64,000 nt of DNA from Wenyingzhuangia sp. 2_MG-2023 (lineage in GTDB: Bacteria > Bacteroidota > Bacteroidia > Flavobacteriales > Flavobacteriaceae), in NCBI RefSeq assembly GCF_030548295.1, contig NZ_JAUOSB010000001.1, forward strand, positions 310,001 through 374,000, read 5' to 3'. Positions 1 through 9,700 of this stretch are shown piece by piece. The translations under genes and the position numbers were made by a program. The notes beneath the pieces were generated by a model. That model saw nothing but the letters and a program-made list of their open reading frames with translations, did no database searches and had not been told where the DNA came from. Positions within the stretch are counted from its first letter, which is position 1. Each line of letters starts with the position of its first letter.

Positions 1-2
1 AA

Positions 3-422
3 GGAGCTGATACATATGTAATTGATACTGATGGTAACAATCTATTTTATCACTTATTTAATGCCTACAGCAGAAGAAACAGTAACAATTTTAATGCATA
101 TGTAAATACTTTGTCTGCTGCAAATGTATCTTTTAAAAATGCTTCTAAAAATAATTCTCCATTGCACATTGCTATTGAAAAAGGAGAACCTACGTTAATT
201 CAAAAAGCATTTGAATTAGGAGCTGATGTAAATCAAAAAAATAAAGACGGATTGACTCCCTTGCACTTGGCGGCTATGAAAGCCAAAGACAATAAAATTC
301 TAGAATTGTTGTTAAAGAAAGGTGCTGACAAAAATACACAAACCGATTTTGAAGAAAGTGCTTACGATTTGGCAAAAGAAAACGAATTGCTAAACAAAAC
401 AGACATCACCTTTTTAAAATAA
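3..422 (+). CDS. Ankyrin-repeat protein, 3' part (5' end outside window)
   Basis: The reading frame is open from the left edge of the window to the stop at 420-422, so this is the C-terminal ~139 residues of a longer protein. Two ankyrin units are visible: SPLHIAIEKGEPTLIQKAF followed by GADVNQKN, then TPLHLAAMKAKDNKILELLL followed by GADKNTQT. Each has the TPLHxA helix start and the GAD-N loop of the family. Ankyrin repeats are protein-binding scaffolds; the partner cannot be told. An ATG-like start near 111 lies inside the repeat fold and is not a true start. The DUF2271 gene follows 17 bases downstream on the same strand, so the two are probably co-transcribed. Confidence 0.8.
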   Translation, partial: GADTYVIDTDGNNLFYHLFNAYSRRNSNNFNAYVNTLSAANVSFKNASKNNSPLHIAIEKGEPTLIQKAFELGADVNQKNKDGLTPLHLAAMKAKDNKILELLLKKGADKNTQTDFEESAYDLAKENELLNKTDITFLK

Positions 423-439
423 CTTTAAATTAAAATTTC

Positions 440-931
440 ATGAAAGTTTCTAAATATATTCTTTCCATAGTATGCCTATCTTTAATGGCATTCTCTACTT
501 TTAAAAACAACGAACCTACACAGAAATACAAGTGCATGGTTCAATTAAAAAACTACGAAGGTGAAGGTGCTTACGTTATTGTATCTGTAGTAGACAAAAA
601 TGATAACTATGTAAAAACTTTGCAAATTTTAGGAGATGATGACAAATGGTATCCTGATTTACCTAAATGGTGGTCTTTTTTTGAAACAATTAAACAACCC
701 GATACCGATGCTATTACAGGGGCAACTATAGCCGGAGGAGAACGTTCTGTTTTTGTCTTTCATCTTAGTGAAAATGATCTTAACAACGGAAACAAATTAA
801 GATTTGAAACTGCTGTAGAACATCAAGATTATCACATAAAAGATTTGGAAGTGTCTTTAAATCCTGAAAATCTTAAGAACAAATACGAAGGAACAGGTTA
901 CATTCGTTACGTAAGAATTTTACCAAACTAA
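440..931 (+). CDS. DUF2271-family exported protein with flavinylation-like motif
   Basis: This 163-residue protein starts with a signal-peptide-like stretch (about residues 1-20) and matches the DUF2271 type of predicted periplasmic protein. Residues 90-96 read DAITGAT, which fits the D-x-x-[S/T]-G-A-T pattern where ApbE-type transferases attach FMN to the last Thr (here Thr96, codon 725-727). That pattern is known from NqrC/RnfG-type FMN-binding proteins; that it is used here is inference. The next gene, 7 bases downstream, is a membrane flavodoxin/NAD(P)H reductase fusion, an obvious electron donor for an extracytosolic flavoprotein. No apbE gene lies in the window; it may be just upstream. 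Confidence 0.75.
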   Translation: MKVSKYILSIVCLSLMAFSTFKNNEPTQKYKCMVQLKNYEGEGAYVIVSVVDKNDNYVKTLQILGDDDKWYPDLPKWWSFFETIKQPDTDAITGATIAGGERSVFVFHLSENDLNNGNKLRFETAVEHQDYHIKDLEVSLNPENLKNKYEGTGYIRYVRILPN

Positions 932-938
932 TTAACAT

Positions 939-3131
939 ATGCTTCACAAAATATGGAGATACAGTCATTTTTATCTGACTGTATCTTCTTCTTTATTTTT
1001 ACTCTTAGCTTCCGTAACTGGAGCTTTTTTGGCTTTTAAGCCTATACAAGATACGCTTCAACCTTATTACATTCATCAGGCAGAAGACATTCCTTTATCT
1101 GAATTGATAAACACACTAACCCACACCTATGATGAAGTGCTGGATGTAGAAATAGATGCTGATTATTTTGTAAAAGCAACTGTGTTTAGCAGTAAAGCAG
1201 ATGGCCAATTTTATATTGATCCTAAAAATGGTAACACTTTAACTAGCATTCCTAAACCCAATCCTTTTTTTGAGTTTTTAACCAATTTTCATCGTTCTTT
1301 ATTTTTAAAAACTCCAGGGAGAGTTTTTGTAGGAATCACCTCTTTTTTACTTTTTTTAATTGCCATCACTGGTTTATTACTAGCTATTAAAAGACAAGGA
1401 GGAGTTGTTAAGCTTTGTTCTAAAATGATTAAAGATGGATCCATACAATACAATCACGTAGCCTTAGGTAGATTGTTGTTAATTCCCATTGTAATTATTG
1501 CTTTTACGGGAACGTATTTGTCGATGGAAAAACTGTCTTTACTTCCTAAAACCAAAGCTAAAGCTCAGCATTTTAACACCTCTAACAAAACAACACTTAC
1601 TTTTGCTGAGTTTGATATTTTTAAAAACACCACACTTAAAGACATCACAAAATTAGAATTTCCTTTTTCTACCGATGAAGAAGATTATTTTATCCTAAAC
1701 GTACACGATAAAGAACTTAAAATTCACCAAAAAACAGGAGCTGCTGTTCAAGAAACTCGCTATCCTTTTATTCAAATTTTATCAGCATTCAGTTTTAAAT
1801 TACATACAGGAACAGGGAGTGTTCTTTGGTCTATCATTTTATTAATAAGCTCTTTAGGGGTTTTATATTTTATGTATTCTGGAGCAATCATTTCTTTTCA
1901 GAGATTGCGTTCTAAAACCAAAAATAAATTTAAAGCCTCCGAAGCAGAATACATTATTTTAATAGGGTCAGAAAATGGAAGTACCAAAAGATTAGGAAAA
2001 ACATTGCAACAAGCCTTGTTAGTAGCAAATCAAAAAGTGTTTTTAGACAATTTAAACAACTACAGCCAATACTCCAATATCCAACAACTAATTATAATAA
2101 CTTCTACTTACGGACAAGGAGAACCGCCAAGTAACGCCAACAATTTCTTAGAAAAATTACAACAAACAACCATTCACATACCTTTTACTTGTCATGTTAT
2201 TGGACTAGGTTCTTTGTCATATCCTAAATTTTGTGAGTTTGCAAAAAAAGTTCATTCTCAAGCTTCAGCTCATCAACAGATAAATGTTCCATCCAACACT
2301 CCTTTGTTAATCCATAATCAGAATTATGATCAGTTTAAAAATTGGGCAATGGAATGGGCAAAATCTGTGAGTTTAAATATAGATCTTCCAAAAAAACTAT
2401 CCGTACAAAAACAGAAGCAACTAAACTTTAAGGTTTTAGAGAAAAACAATATAAAAGATGAATATGATGAAACTTTTACGTTAACCTTAGCTCCTTCTAA
2501 AAGAACAAAATATGTACCTGGAGATTTGTTAAGCATCACCCCTCCTAATGAAGCCTCAGAACGATTGTATTCTATAGGAAAAAACGAAAAAGGAAATTTG
2601 CTATTAAGTATTAAAAAACATACGCATGGTGTTTGCTCTAATTACTTAAACAGTCTTGATGCAAACCAATATTTTAAAGGAACTATTCAACAAAACAAAG
2701 AATTTCACTTTCCTGTAAAAGCCAAACAGGTTATTTTAATTGCCAACGGAACAGGAATTGCTCCGTTTCTAGGAATGATACATCAAAAAACAAACGCAAA
2801 TATTAGTTTATATTGGGGAACTAGGACTCATGCTTCAGAAAAACTATACAAACCTCTGCTTACAAAAGCCATTCAAAAAGGAACTTTACACTCTTTTAAG
2901 GTAGCCTACTCTAAAGAAATTACAGAATACAACTACGTTCAAGATTTATTGGTTAAAGATGAAAAACTAATAGCCAATCAACTAAAAAACGGAGGAGTTC
3001 TCATGCTTTGTGGTTCTTTAATCATGAGAGATGATGTATTTATTCAACTAGAAAAAATCTGCATCAAGTATAAATTACAATCCTTTGATACTTATAAAAA
3101 CAACCGACAAGTGCTTACAGATTGTTATTAA
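939..3131 (+). CDS. PepSY-type membrane domain fused to flavodoxin and ferredoxin-NADP reductase domains
   Basis: This 730-residue inner-membrane flavoprotein probably carries electrons from NAD(P)H across the membrane. The N-terminal ~330 residues form a PepSY-associated membrane domain with about four helices (near residues 12-34, 125-150, 170-195 and 295-320). A flavodoxin-like domain follows (about 335-470; FMN loops near SENGSTKRLG and STYGQGEPPSN). The C-terminal ~240 residues are a sulfite-reductase-alpha/ferredoxin-reductase module with the FAD motif RLYSIG, the NAD(P) motif ANGTGIAPFLGM, YWGTR and the terminal LCGSLIMRDDV segment. It is often annotated as a sulfite reductase flavoprotein subunit, but the membrane part and the DUF2271 neighbour argue for transmembrane electron export instead. 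It starts 7 bases after the DUF2271 stop. Confidence 0.85.
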   Translation: MLHKIWRYSHFYLTVSSSLFLLLASVTGAFLAFKPIQDTLQPYYIHQAEDIPLSELINTLTHTYDEVLDVEIDADYFVKATVFSSKADGQFYIDPKNGNTLTSIPKPNPFFEFLTNFHRSLFLKTPGRVFVGITSFLLFLIAITGLLLAIKRQGGVVKLCSKMIKDGSIQYNHVALGRLLLIPIVIIAFTGTYLSMEKLSLLPKTKAKAQHFNTSNKTTLTFAEFDIFKNTTLKDITKLEFPFSTDEEDYFILNVHDKELKIHQKTGAAVQETRYPFIQILSAFSFKLHTGTGSVLWSIILLISSLGVLYFMYSGAIISFQRLRSKTKNKFKASEAEYIILIGSENGSTKRLGKTLQQALLVANQKVFLDNLNNYSQYSNIQQLIIITSTYGQGEPPSNANNFLEKLQQTTIHIPFTCHVIGLGSLSYPKFCEFAKKVHSQASAHQQINVPSNTPLLIHNQNYDQFKNWAMEWAKSVSLNIDLPKKLSVQKQKQLNFKVLEKNNIKDEYDETFTLTLAPSKRTKYVPGDLLSITPPNEASERLYSIGKNEKGNLLLSIKKHTHGVCSNYLNSLDANQYFKGTIQQNKEFHFPVKAKQVILIANGTGIAPFLGMIHQKTNANISLYWGTRTHASEKLYKPLLTKAIQKGTLHSFKVAYSKEITEYNYVQDLLVKDEKLIANQLKNGGVLMLCGSLIMRDDVFIQLEKICIKYKLQSFDTYKNNRQVLTDCY

Positions 3132-3327
3132 CTAAAATGATGACTTTAACACCACACTCACTACCCTTTACAGCATAATCTAATTATCTGAATACTCTTT
3201 TTTACGGCATATTTATTATGATTAACTCAATCTAATATTGATTATATTGATAAAATAATAACAAAAATTACATTTTGAAATTGAATCCTAAACCCTTAAA
3301 TTGATAAGCTCAAAAAAGCACTTATTC

Positions 3328-5226
3328 ATGAAGATTAAATCCTACAAACAATACAAAGACGACTACAAAGAGAGCATTCAAAATCCCGAAGTTTTTTGGG
3401 GAGAAATTGCCAGTCAATTTACTTGGCGTAAAAAATGGGACAAAGTTCTTGAAACCGATTTTACAAAGCCTGAAATAAAATGGTTTATGGGGGGTAAATT
3501 AAACATTACCGAAAATTGCTTAGACAGACACTTAGAGAAAAACGGAAACAAAACTGCTATTATTTGGGAACCTAACAATCCTAAAGAAGAATCTAGACAC
3601 ATTACATACAGCCAGCTATACTACAAAGTATCTGCTTTTGCCAATGTATTAAAAAACAAGGGAATTCAAAAAGGAGACCGAGTATGTTTGTACATGCCAA
3701 TGATTCCTGAATTGGCTATTGCCATGTTGGCTTGTGCTAGAATTGGTGCCGTACATTCCATTGTTTTTGCTGGATTTTCAGCTTCCGCTTTGGCTAGTAG
3801 AATAAACGATTCTGAATGTAAAATGTTGATTACAGCCAATGAAGTTTATAGAGGAACCAAACCCATCAATTTAAAAGCAGTTTGTGATGAAGCTTTAGAG
3901 AAAACACCTGGCATAGAAAGTGTAATTGTATACAGAAGAACCGTAGAACCTACCGAAATGAAAGAAGGTAGAGATACGTTTTGGTTTGAGGAATTGCAAA
4001 AAATAAAAGACGATTATTGCCCTGCTGTAGACATGGACAGTGAAGATATGTTGTTTATTTTATATACCTCTGGATCTACTGGAACCCCAAAAGGAATGGT
4101 GCATACTTGTGGTGGATATATGGTAGGAAGCACTTATACTTTCCAAAATGTATTTCAAGTAAAAAACAACGATGTGTACTGGTGTACTGCCGATATTGGT
4201 TGGATTACAGGACACTCTTATATTATCTATGGTCCTTTAGCTAGTGGAGCAACCACCGTAATGTTTGAAGGTGTACCATCTTATCCTGACTACGGACGTT
4301 TTTGGGAAATTGTAGACAAATTAAAAGTAACTCATTTCTACACGGCTCCAACAGCTATTAGAGCCTTGGCTAAACAACCTTTGCATTTGGTTGAAAAACA
4401 CAAATTAACTAGTTTAAAAGTATTAGGATCAGTAGGAGAACCTATCAACGAAGAAGCTTGGCACTGGTACAATGACAATATTGGAAAAGGAACTTGCCCT
4501 ATTGTAGATACATGGTGGCAAACAGAAACAGGAGCTATTATGATTTCTGCAATGGCTGGAATTACCCCTTTACGACCAACTTTTGCTACACAACCCTTGC
4601 CTGGAGTTCAACCGGTATTATTAGACGAAAACGGAAAAGAAATTACAGAATCTCCTGCCGAAGGAAGTCTGGCTATTAAAGGAGCTTGGCCAAGTATGGC
4701 AAGAACTATTTACGGCAATCATCAACGCTACAAAGAAACTTATTTTTCTGCCTTTCCTGGTTATTATTTTTCTGGTGATGGGGCTTATCGTGATGCAATG
4801 GGGAACTACAGAATTACAGGTAGAATGGATGATGTAGTTATCGTTTCTGGTCACAATTTAGGAACAGCTCCTATAGAAAATGTAATTAACGAACACGAAG
4901 ATATTGTAGAGTGTGCCATTGTAGGTTTCCCTCATGACATTAAAGGAAATGCATTGTATGCTTATGTAACCAAATACAATGATGTTACAACAGACGAAGA
5001 TGTTTTACGAAAAGAAATCAATCAATTAATTTCCAAAACAATTGGAGCCATTGCAAAACTAGATAAAATTCAATTTGTTAGTGGATTGCCAAAAACTAGA
5101 TCTGGGAAAATTATGAGAAGAATTCTAAGAAAAATAGCATCCAACGATGCAGAGAATTTAGGAGATATTTCTACTTTATTAAACCCTGAAGTGGTAGAAG
5201 AAATTAAGAAAAAAGTGATTTTATAA
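3328..5226 (+). CDS. acs: Acetyl-CoA synthetase
   Basis: It activates acetate with ATP and CoA to acetyl-CoA, through acetyl-AMP, in the cytoplasm. At 632 residues it is close to the usual length. Visible family motifs are the AMP-binding loop YTSGSTGTPKGMVHT, the WWQTETG motif, the YFSGDGAYRD segment and, near the C-terminus, PKTRSGKIMRRILRK, whose first Lys after SG is the lysine used for adenylation and regulated by acetylation in the family. I chose ATG 3328 because the family starts at about this point; an in-frame TTG at 3301 would only add nine uncharacteristic residues. It stands alone and ends at a bidirectional terminator. Confidence 0.95.
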   Translation: MKIKSYKQYKDDYKESIQNPEVFWGEIASQFTWRKKWDKVLETDFTKPEIKWFMGGKLNITENCLDRHLEKNGNKTAIIWEPNNPKEESRHITYSQLYYKVSAFANVLKNKGIQKGDRVCLYMPMIPELAIAMLACARIGAVHSIVFAGFSASALASRINDSECKMLITANEVYRGTKPINLKAVCDEALEKTPGIESVIVYRRTVEPTEMKEGRDTFWFEELQKIKDDYCPAVDMDSEDMLFILYTSGSTGTPKGMVHTCGGYMVGSTYTFQNVFQVKNNDVYWCTADIGWITGHSYIIYGPLASGATTVMFEGVPSYPDYGRFWEIVDKLKVTHFYTAPTAIRALAKQPLHLVEKHKLTSLKVLGSVGEPINEEAWHWYNDNIGKGTCPIVDTWWQTETGAIMISAMAGITPLRPTFATQPLPGVQPVLLDENGKEITESPAEGSLAIKGAWPSMARTIYGNHQRYKETYFSAFPGYYFSGDGAYRDAMGNYRITGRMDDVVIVSGHNLGTAPIENVINEHEDIVECAIVGFPHDIKGNALYAYVTKYNDVTTDEDVLRKEINQLISKTIGAIAKLDKIQFVSGLPKTRSGKIMRRILRKIASNDAENLGDISTLLNPEVVEEIKKKVIL

Positions 5227-5244
5227 CAATCATCCGTTTTAAAA

Positions 5245-5283
5245 TAAAAAAATCGAGGCCATTTTAACCTCGATTTTTTTATT
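5245..5283. terminator. Bidirectional terminator between acs and kdsA
   Basis: The arms AAATCGAGG and CCTCGATTT are separated by a short AT-rich loop. They are flanked by A-runs on the left and T-runs on the right, so the hairpin has a U-tract in both directions. It lies between two convergent stop codons (5226 and 5298). Confidence 0.9.
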
Positions 5284-5297
5284 TAATATTTCAAAAT

Positions 5298-6116
5298 TTA
5301 CAATGTATTGATCACTTTGCGAATTGCTGTTAAATCTGTCAGTAATTTTTCTAAGTATTGAATATCTAACATGTTTGCTCCGTCAGATTTTGCGTTTGCA
5401 GGATCAAAGTGAGTTTCTATAAACAAACCATCTACTCCTGCAGCAATTCCTGCTCTAGCAATGGTTCCAATCATATCAGGTCTACCTCCTGTTACTCCGC
5501 TTGTCTGGTTGGGTTGTTGTAAAGAATGTGTAACATCTAACACTGTAGGTGCAAATTCTCTCATTTCTGGAATTCCTCTAAAATCAACAATCATGTCTTG
5601 GTATCCAAACATAGTTCCTCTATCCGTAATCCAAGCTTTTTCAGAACCTGCATCTTTTACTTTTTGAACTGCATGTTGCATGGCTCCAGGACTCATAAAT
5701 TGTCCTTTTTTTAAATTCACAACTTTTCCTGTTTTAGCAGCAGCAACCACTAAATCTGTTTGGCGAACTAAAAATGCTGGAATTTGCAACACATCCACAT
5801 ATTCTGCAGCCATAGCAGCATCTGAAATCTCATGAATATCTGTAACCGTAGGCACATCAAATGTTTCAGAAACTTTACGTAAAATTTTCAAAGCTTTTTC
5901 ATCACCAATCCCAGTAAAACTATCTATACGAGAGCGATTTGCTTTTTTAAAACTTCCTTTAAAAATATAAGGAATGTTTAATTTATCTGTAATTGTTACT
6001 ACTTGTTCTGCAATTCTCAGAGCCATTTCTTCTCCTTCAATAGCACATGGTCCTGCCAATAAAAAGAAATTATCTGAATTGGCATGTTTTATTTTTGGAA
6101 TAACGTTTAAGTCCAT
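5298..6116 (-). CDS. kdsA: 3-deoxy-8-phosphooctulonate (KDO-8-phosphate) synthase
   Basis: It condenses phosphoenolpyruvate with arabinose 5-phosphate to KDO-8-phosphate, the precursor of the lipid A inner-core sugar KDO, in the cytoplasm. The 272-residue length is typical. The N-terminal motif LLAGPCAIEGEE carries Cys24 where metal-dependent (class II) enzymes such as the Aquifex enzyme have their metal-ligand Cys; metal-independent enzymes have Asn here. Other family segments are KGSFKKANRSRIDSFTG and FRGIPEMREF. No other KDO gene is adjacent. A good promoter lies upstream (6138-6168). Confidence 0.93.
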   Translation of the reverse strand: MDLNVIPKIKHANSDNFFLLAGPCAIEGEEMALRIAEQVVTITDKLNIPYIFKGSFKKANRSRIDSFTGIGDEKALKILRKVSETFDVPTVTDIHEISDAAMAAEYVDVLQIPAFLVRQTDLVVAAAKTGKVVNLKKGQFMSPGAMQHAVQKVKDAGSEKAWITDRGTMFGYQDMIVDFRGIPEMREFAPTVLDVTHSLQQPNQTSGVTGGRPDMIGTIARAGIAAGVDGLFIETHFDPANAKSDGANMLDIQYLEKLLTDLTAIRKVINTL

Positions 6117-6137
6117 CTTTTAATTATTTCTGTGGCT

Positions 6138-6168
6138 CAAAGATAGTTATTCTCTTATGCTCTTCACA
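6138..6168 (-). promoter_or_regulatory. kdsA promoter, Bacteroidota type
   Basis: On the minus strand a TTG (-33 element, 6166-6168) lies 20 bases before TATCTTTG (-7 element, 6138-6145). The predicted transcript start is about 15-20 bases before the kdsA ATG at 6116. Confidence 0.65.
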
Positions 6169-6194
6169 ATTATTTTTCTTTACACATTTGATAA

Positions 6195-6227
6195 CAAAAA
6201 AGCCTCTGAAACATCAGAGGCTTTTTA
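6195..6227 (-). terminator. Terminator of the outer-membrane barrel gene
   Basis: The stem AGCCTCTGA/TCAGAGGCT has a four-base loop and a T-run on the minus strand. It lies directly after the stop of the minus-strand gene that ends at 6244. Confidence 0.88.
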
Positions 6228-6243
6228 CTAAAAATTGTAAAAT

Positions 6244-6717
6244 TTAGAATTTATAACGAACACCTAAGGCAATTTCTAATGACAAATCACTATCTCCATT
6301 AATAATTCCTATTTCAGGTCTTGTATCTAACGACAACTGCAATGGAATTTCAAAATTGTACTCAATTCCAACATCACCTGCTAAATTCACAAACGATTCA
6401 CTTTCATTTAAAACTTCAACAGTTCCAACTCCTGCTCCAGCTCCCGCATACCAGTTAAAACCATCGGCCAAAGAACTTAAGTCCCAAACCCATTGGTAAA
6501 TACCTGATAATTTATAGGCATCTACATTGTTTTTACTTCTTAAACCCAAATCCAATTCCAATCTATTTGACTGGGACAATGCTCGTTGATAAGAAATTTC
6601 GTAACCCAAACCATCATTATCTCCTAAGCGTAAACCAAGTGCATGTTTAGACAATTCTTGAGCTTGAGTAGCAAAACCTGCTAATAAAAATCCAACTGTA
6701 AAAATTAATTTTTTCAT
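6244..6717 (-). CDS. Small outer-membrane beta-barrel protein, function unknown
   Basis: This 157-residue protein has a clear signal peptide (MKKLIFTVGFLLAGFATQAQ, cleavage after AQA/Q). Alternating hydrophobic and polar strands follow, ending in VRYKF; a terminal aromatic residue is typical of barrels inserted by the BAM complex. Gly-rich turns such as WYAGAGAGVGTVEV and paired strands suggest an 8-stranded barrel of the OmpA/OmpW-like porin class. No enzymatic motif is visible. It is a single-gene unit with its own promoter (6743-6773) and terminator (6195-6227). Confidence 0.8.
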   Translation of the reverse strand: MKKLIFTVGFLLAGFATQAQELSKHALGLRLGDNDGLGYEISYQRALSQSNRLELDLGLRSKNNVDAYKLSGIYQWVWDLSSLADGFNWYAGAGAGVGTVEVLNESESFVNLAGDVGIEYNFEIPLQLSLDTRPEIGIINGDSDLSLEIALGVRYKF

Positions 6718-6742
6718 GAGTATCTATTTTATTATGAATGCA

Positions 6743-6773
6743 CAAAACTAAGGGATGTTTACTAATAACGCAA
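6743..6773 (-). promoter_or_regulatory. Promoter of the outer-membrane barrel gene
   Basis: On the minus strand TTG (6771-6773), 20 bases, then TAGTTTTG (6743-6750) match the -33/-7 pair used in this phylum. The start codon at 6717 is about 25 bases downstream. Confidence 0.6.
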
Positions 6774-6784
6774 TTTTAACCCAC

Positions 6785-9700
6785 TTATTTCACTTGAAGA
6801 CTAATCCCTTTACTGTGACTACTGAACTCTGGTGCATACATACTTTGTAATGTTGTAATTCCATTACTAAACACACCTTTATGGCTTACTCTTAAATCAT
6901 ATTCAAATACATACACTCCTTTTGGAATCTTATCAAAAAAGAAATGTGTAGCCGCATCTTTTGTGCTTTGATAATAACCCAAACCATCTTGCCATTTGTA
7001 TGCAGACAATACTTCTACAGGTTCTAACCCTGCTGCTCTCATATCTTTCATATGAATAAATTCCATATTTCTATCCGTGTTTATTTCCAATCGAACAGTT
7101 AGTAAATCTCCAACTTTTATTAGTGTTTTTTCATCAAGTTTTTGCAATTCAGAACCTGTATCGGTATTTCTTTTCACATAAACTTCTTTCTTAATTTTTA
7201 AAGGAGTGTCTGCTCTTTTGATTTGATCCAAATCTTCAAAATATTGCCAATACAAAGCCCCCCAAGCAGCTCCTTTGTCCCTTTTTGTCAAAGTTACCGT
7301 AGCCATTTCTGAAGTAATTTCATCTGCTGTCCAATTCGTTTTAAAATATCCCGTACCAGCTTCTATATTCACCTCTTCTCTTTTTTCGGTACTCAATGGT
7401 TTTCCTCCAATTTCAACAGATACAGTTTCGTTTACAGATAACCAATCTGAACCTTGTAACAGCAATGCATATACGGCTTCGCTTGTTGCTTTGGTTGTTT
7501 TCCATTGTTGAGTTTGTTTGTTTTTTAGCAACCATTTTTTTAATTCATCAATGGTTTCTAAATCTTTATCAATCTCCGAAAAAGTTTCTATCAACAAACT
7601 TTGTGTTTCTATAGGAGCTTGGTACCAATACCAACTCGCTTTGTTTTCTTTCCAATACATTCCCATTTCCTCATTCACAATGCTATTTTCTCTCAAGGAT
7701 TTCACTATGCTTTTAGCCAATTCTTCTCTCCCATTTCGATGATGAATCAAAGCCAACAATCCTTTGTTGTACAGAGAATTTTCTTTCCAAAACTCAACAG
7801 CTTGATTGTTGTAATAAGCTACAGCCTCTTTCACCTCTTTGTTTAAGCTCCTTTTTGGATTAAAACTTAGCACGTACAAATATTGCAACTCAAAACTTTG
7901 CAAATGTTTTTGCCCCAAATACGCTTGAGCCAATTTAATTCCTTCTTTTTCTGTTTTTGCATCTTTCTTAATTTTCTCTGCTGTTTCCAATAGTCTTTGA
8001 TAAGCATCTGCCAATGCATCGTCTAAATACTTTTGTGCATTTTCCATCAGCTTCACAATCTTTTTATCATCTATAGACACACCCAAATGCTGTAAGTGCA
8101 CAAACCCTTGCACGATGTGTTGCGTAATGTATCTGTTTGCATAATCTGAACCTTTGAACCAAGGAAAACCTCCATTAGCCATTTGCATTTTGTCTAACTT
8201 TTTAACTGCTTGCTCTAAATTTTGTTCCATTTTAGACAAATCAAACAACAACGCAATTCTTTTCTTTTGTTCAGTTTCTGATTGTGCATCTCTCAGCCAA
8301 GGAGTTTCTTGAATAATAATGGATTTTAATTCTTGATTTTTTTCTAAATTACTTATCAATGCCTCTGAATTTGCCCATTGCTGAAACACCTCTTTTATTT
8401 TAGGATTGGTAGTTACAATATGGCTAGCCAACTGATTTGCATAATACCTAGCAAAAGTTTGTTCAGCACATTCATACGGGTATTCCATCAAATAAGGCAA
8501 TGCTTGCACCGCATACCAAGCAGGATTAGACGTGATTTCTAAAATCAACTGATGATTTTTTAAGGTTGCAGAAGTGTTGTTTTTCAATCTATCCAACGTA
8601 AATATTTTAGACTGACCTCCATTTACCCAAAGAGGTAACGTTTCTGTTACCAACATACGATTGGATAAAACTGGCAATACATTTTGTTCCCCATCAGAAA
8701 AGTCATTTGTTGCTGCCACTATTTTGTATTGAACTGCAGAAATGTTTTCTGGAATTTTTAAAACCCAAGAAACCAACGTATTTCCTTTTTTAGCTACTGT
8801 AAATGGTTGAGAAGCTTTGCGATTTTGCAACAAGGCATCTATGTTTTTTCCTGTCATAGGATCTGTCAATTCCAACTTAACTTTTCCTTGCTGAAATTCA
8901 TCTCCCATGTTGGCTATTTTTGTACTCAAAGTAATCACATCTCCTTCTCTTAAAAATCTTGGTAAATTAGGAATTACCATCAACTGTTTTTGAGTTACAG
9001 TGGTTAGTGTTTTGACAGCGGTATTCAATTGTTTGTCATGAGCCAACAATTGCAACTTCCAACGAGTCAAATCTTCAGGCATGGTAAATTCAAAAGAAAC
9101 TTCTCCTTTTTCATTGGTTTTTAATTGTGGAAAGAAAAATGCAGTTTCGTTAAAATTGGTTCTGGCTTTTACACTCCCCAAAGCTTGGTCTAATTTTTTC
9201 TGACCTGCTTTGGTAATAATCACCACAACACCATTAGCTCCTCTAGCTCCATAAATTGCTGTAGCTGCTGCATCTTTTAAAACATCAATACTTTCAATAT
9301 CATTAGAATCTATCTCAGACAATGAACTTTTACCCGTTTGTGCATCCATAGGTTTTCCATCCACAATGTATAAAGGATTACCATTTCCATTTAAAGACGA
9401 AATACCTCTAATAGATATACTATCTACTCTTTCAAACATCTCTGGAGACGGAGGAGGTGGTGGTGACATATTACTTAAAGAATCAGATGTCAGCCTCGAA
9501 ACAGCACCCGTAACTTCACTTTTTTTCTGAGTTCCATAACCTACCAAAACTACTGCATCTAACTCAGAAGCATCGGGACTCATTCTAACAATATAATGAT
9601 TGTATTTTTTATCAACCTGAATAGAATATTCCTTATAACCAATATATTTAAATAGGAACACCTGCTTATTCTTGGCTTCTACAGTTGCAATCCCATCAAA

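Noticed and set aside
939-3131. Assimilatory sulfite reductase flavoprotein subunit
   Set aside because: The flavodoxin and reductase domains match, but the four-helix PepSY membrane part and the absence of a cysI/hemoprotein gene argue against assimilatory sulfite reduction.
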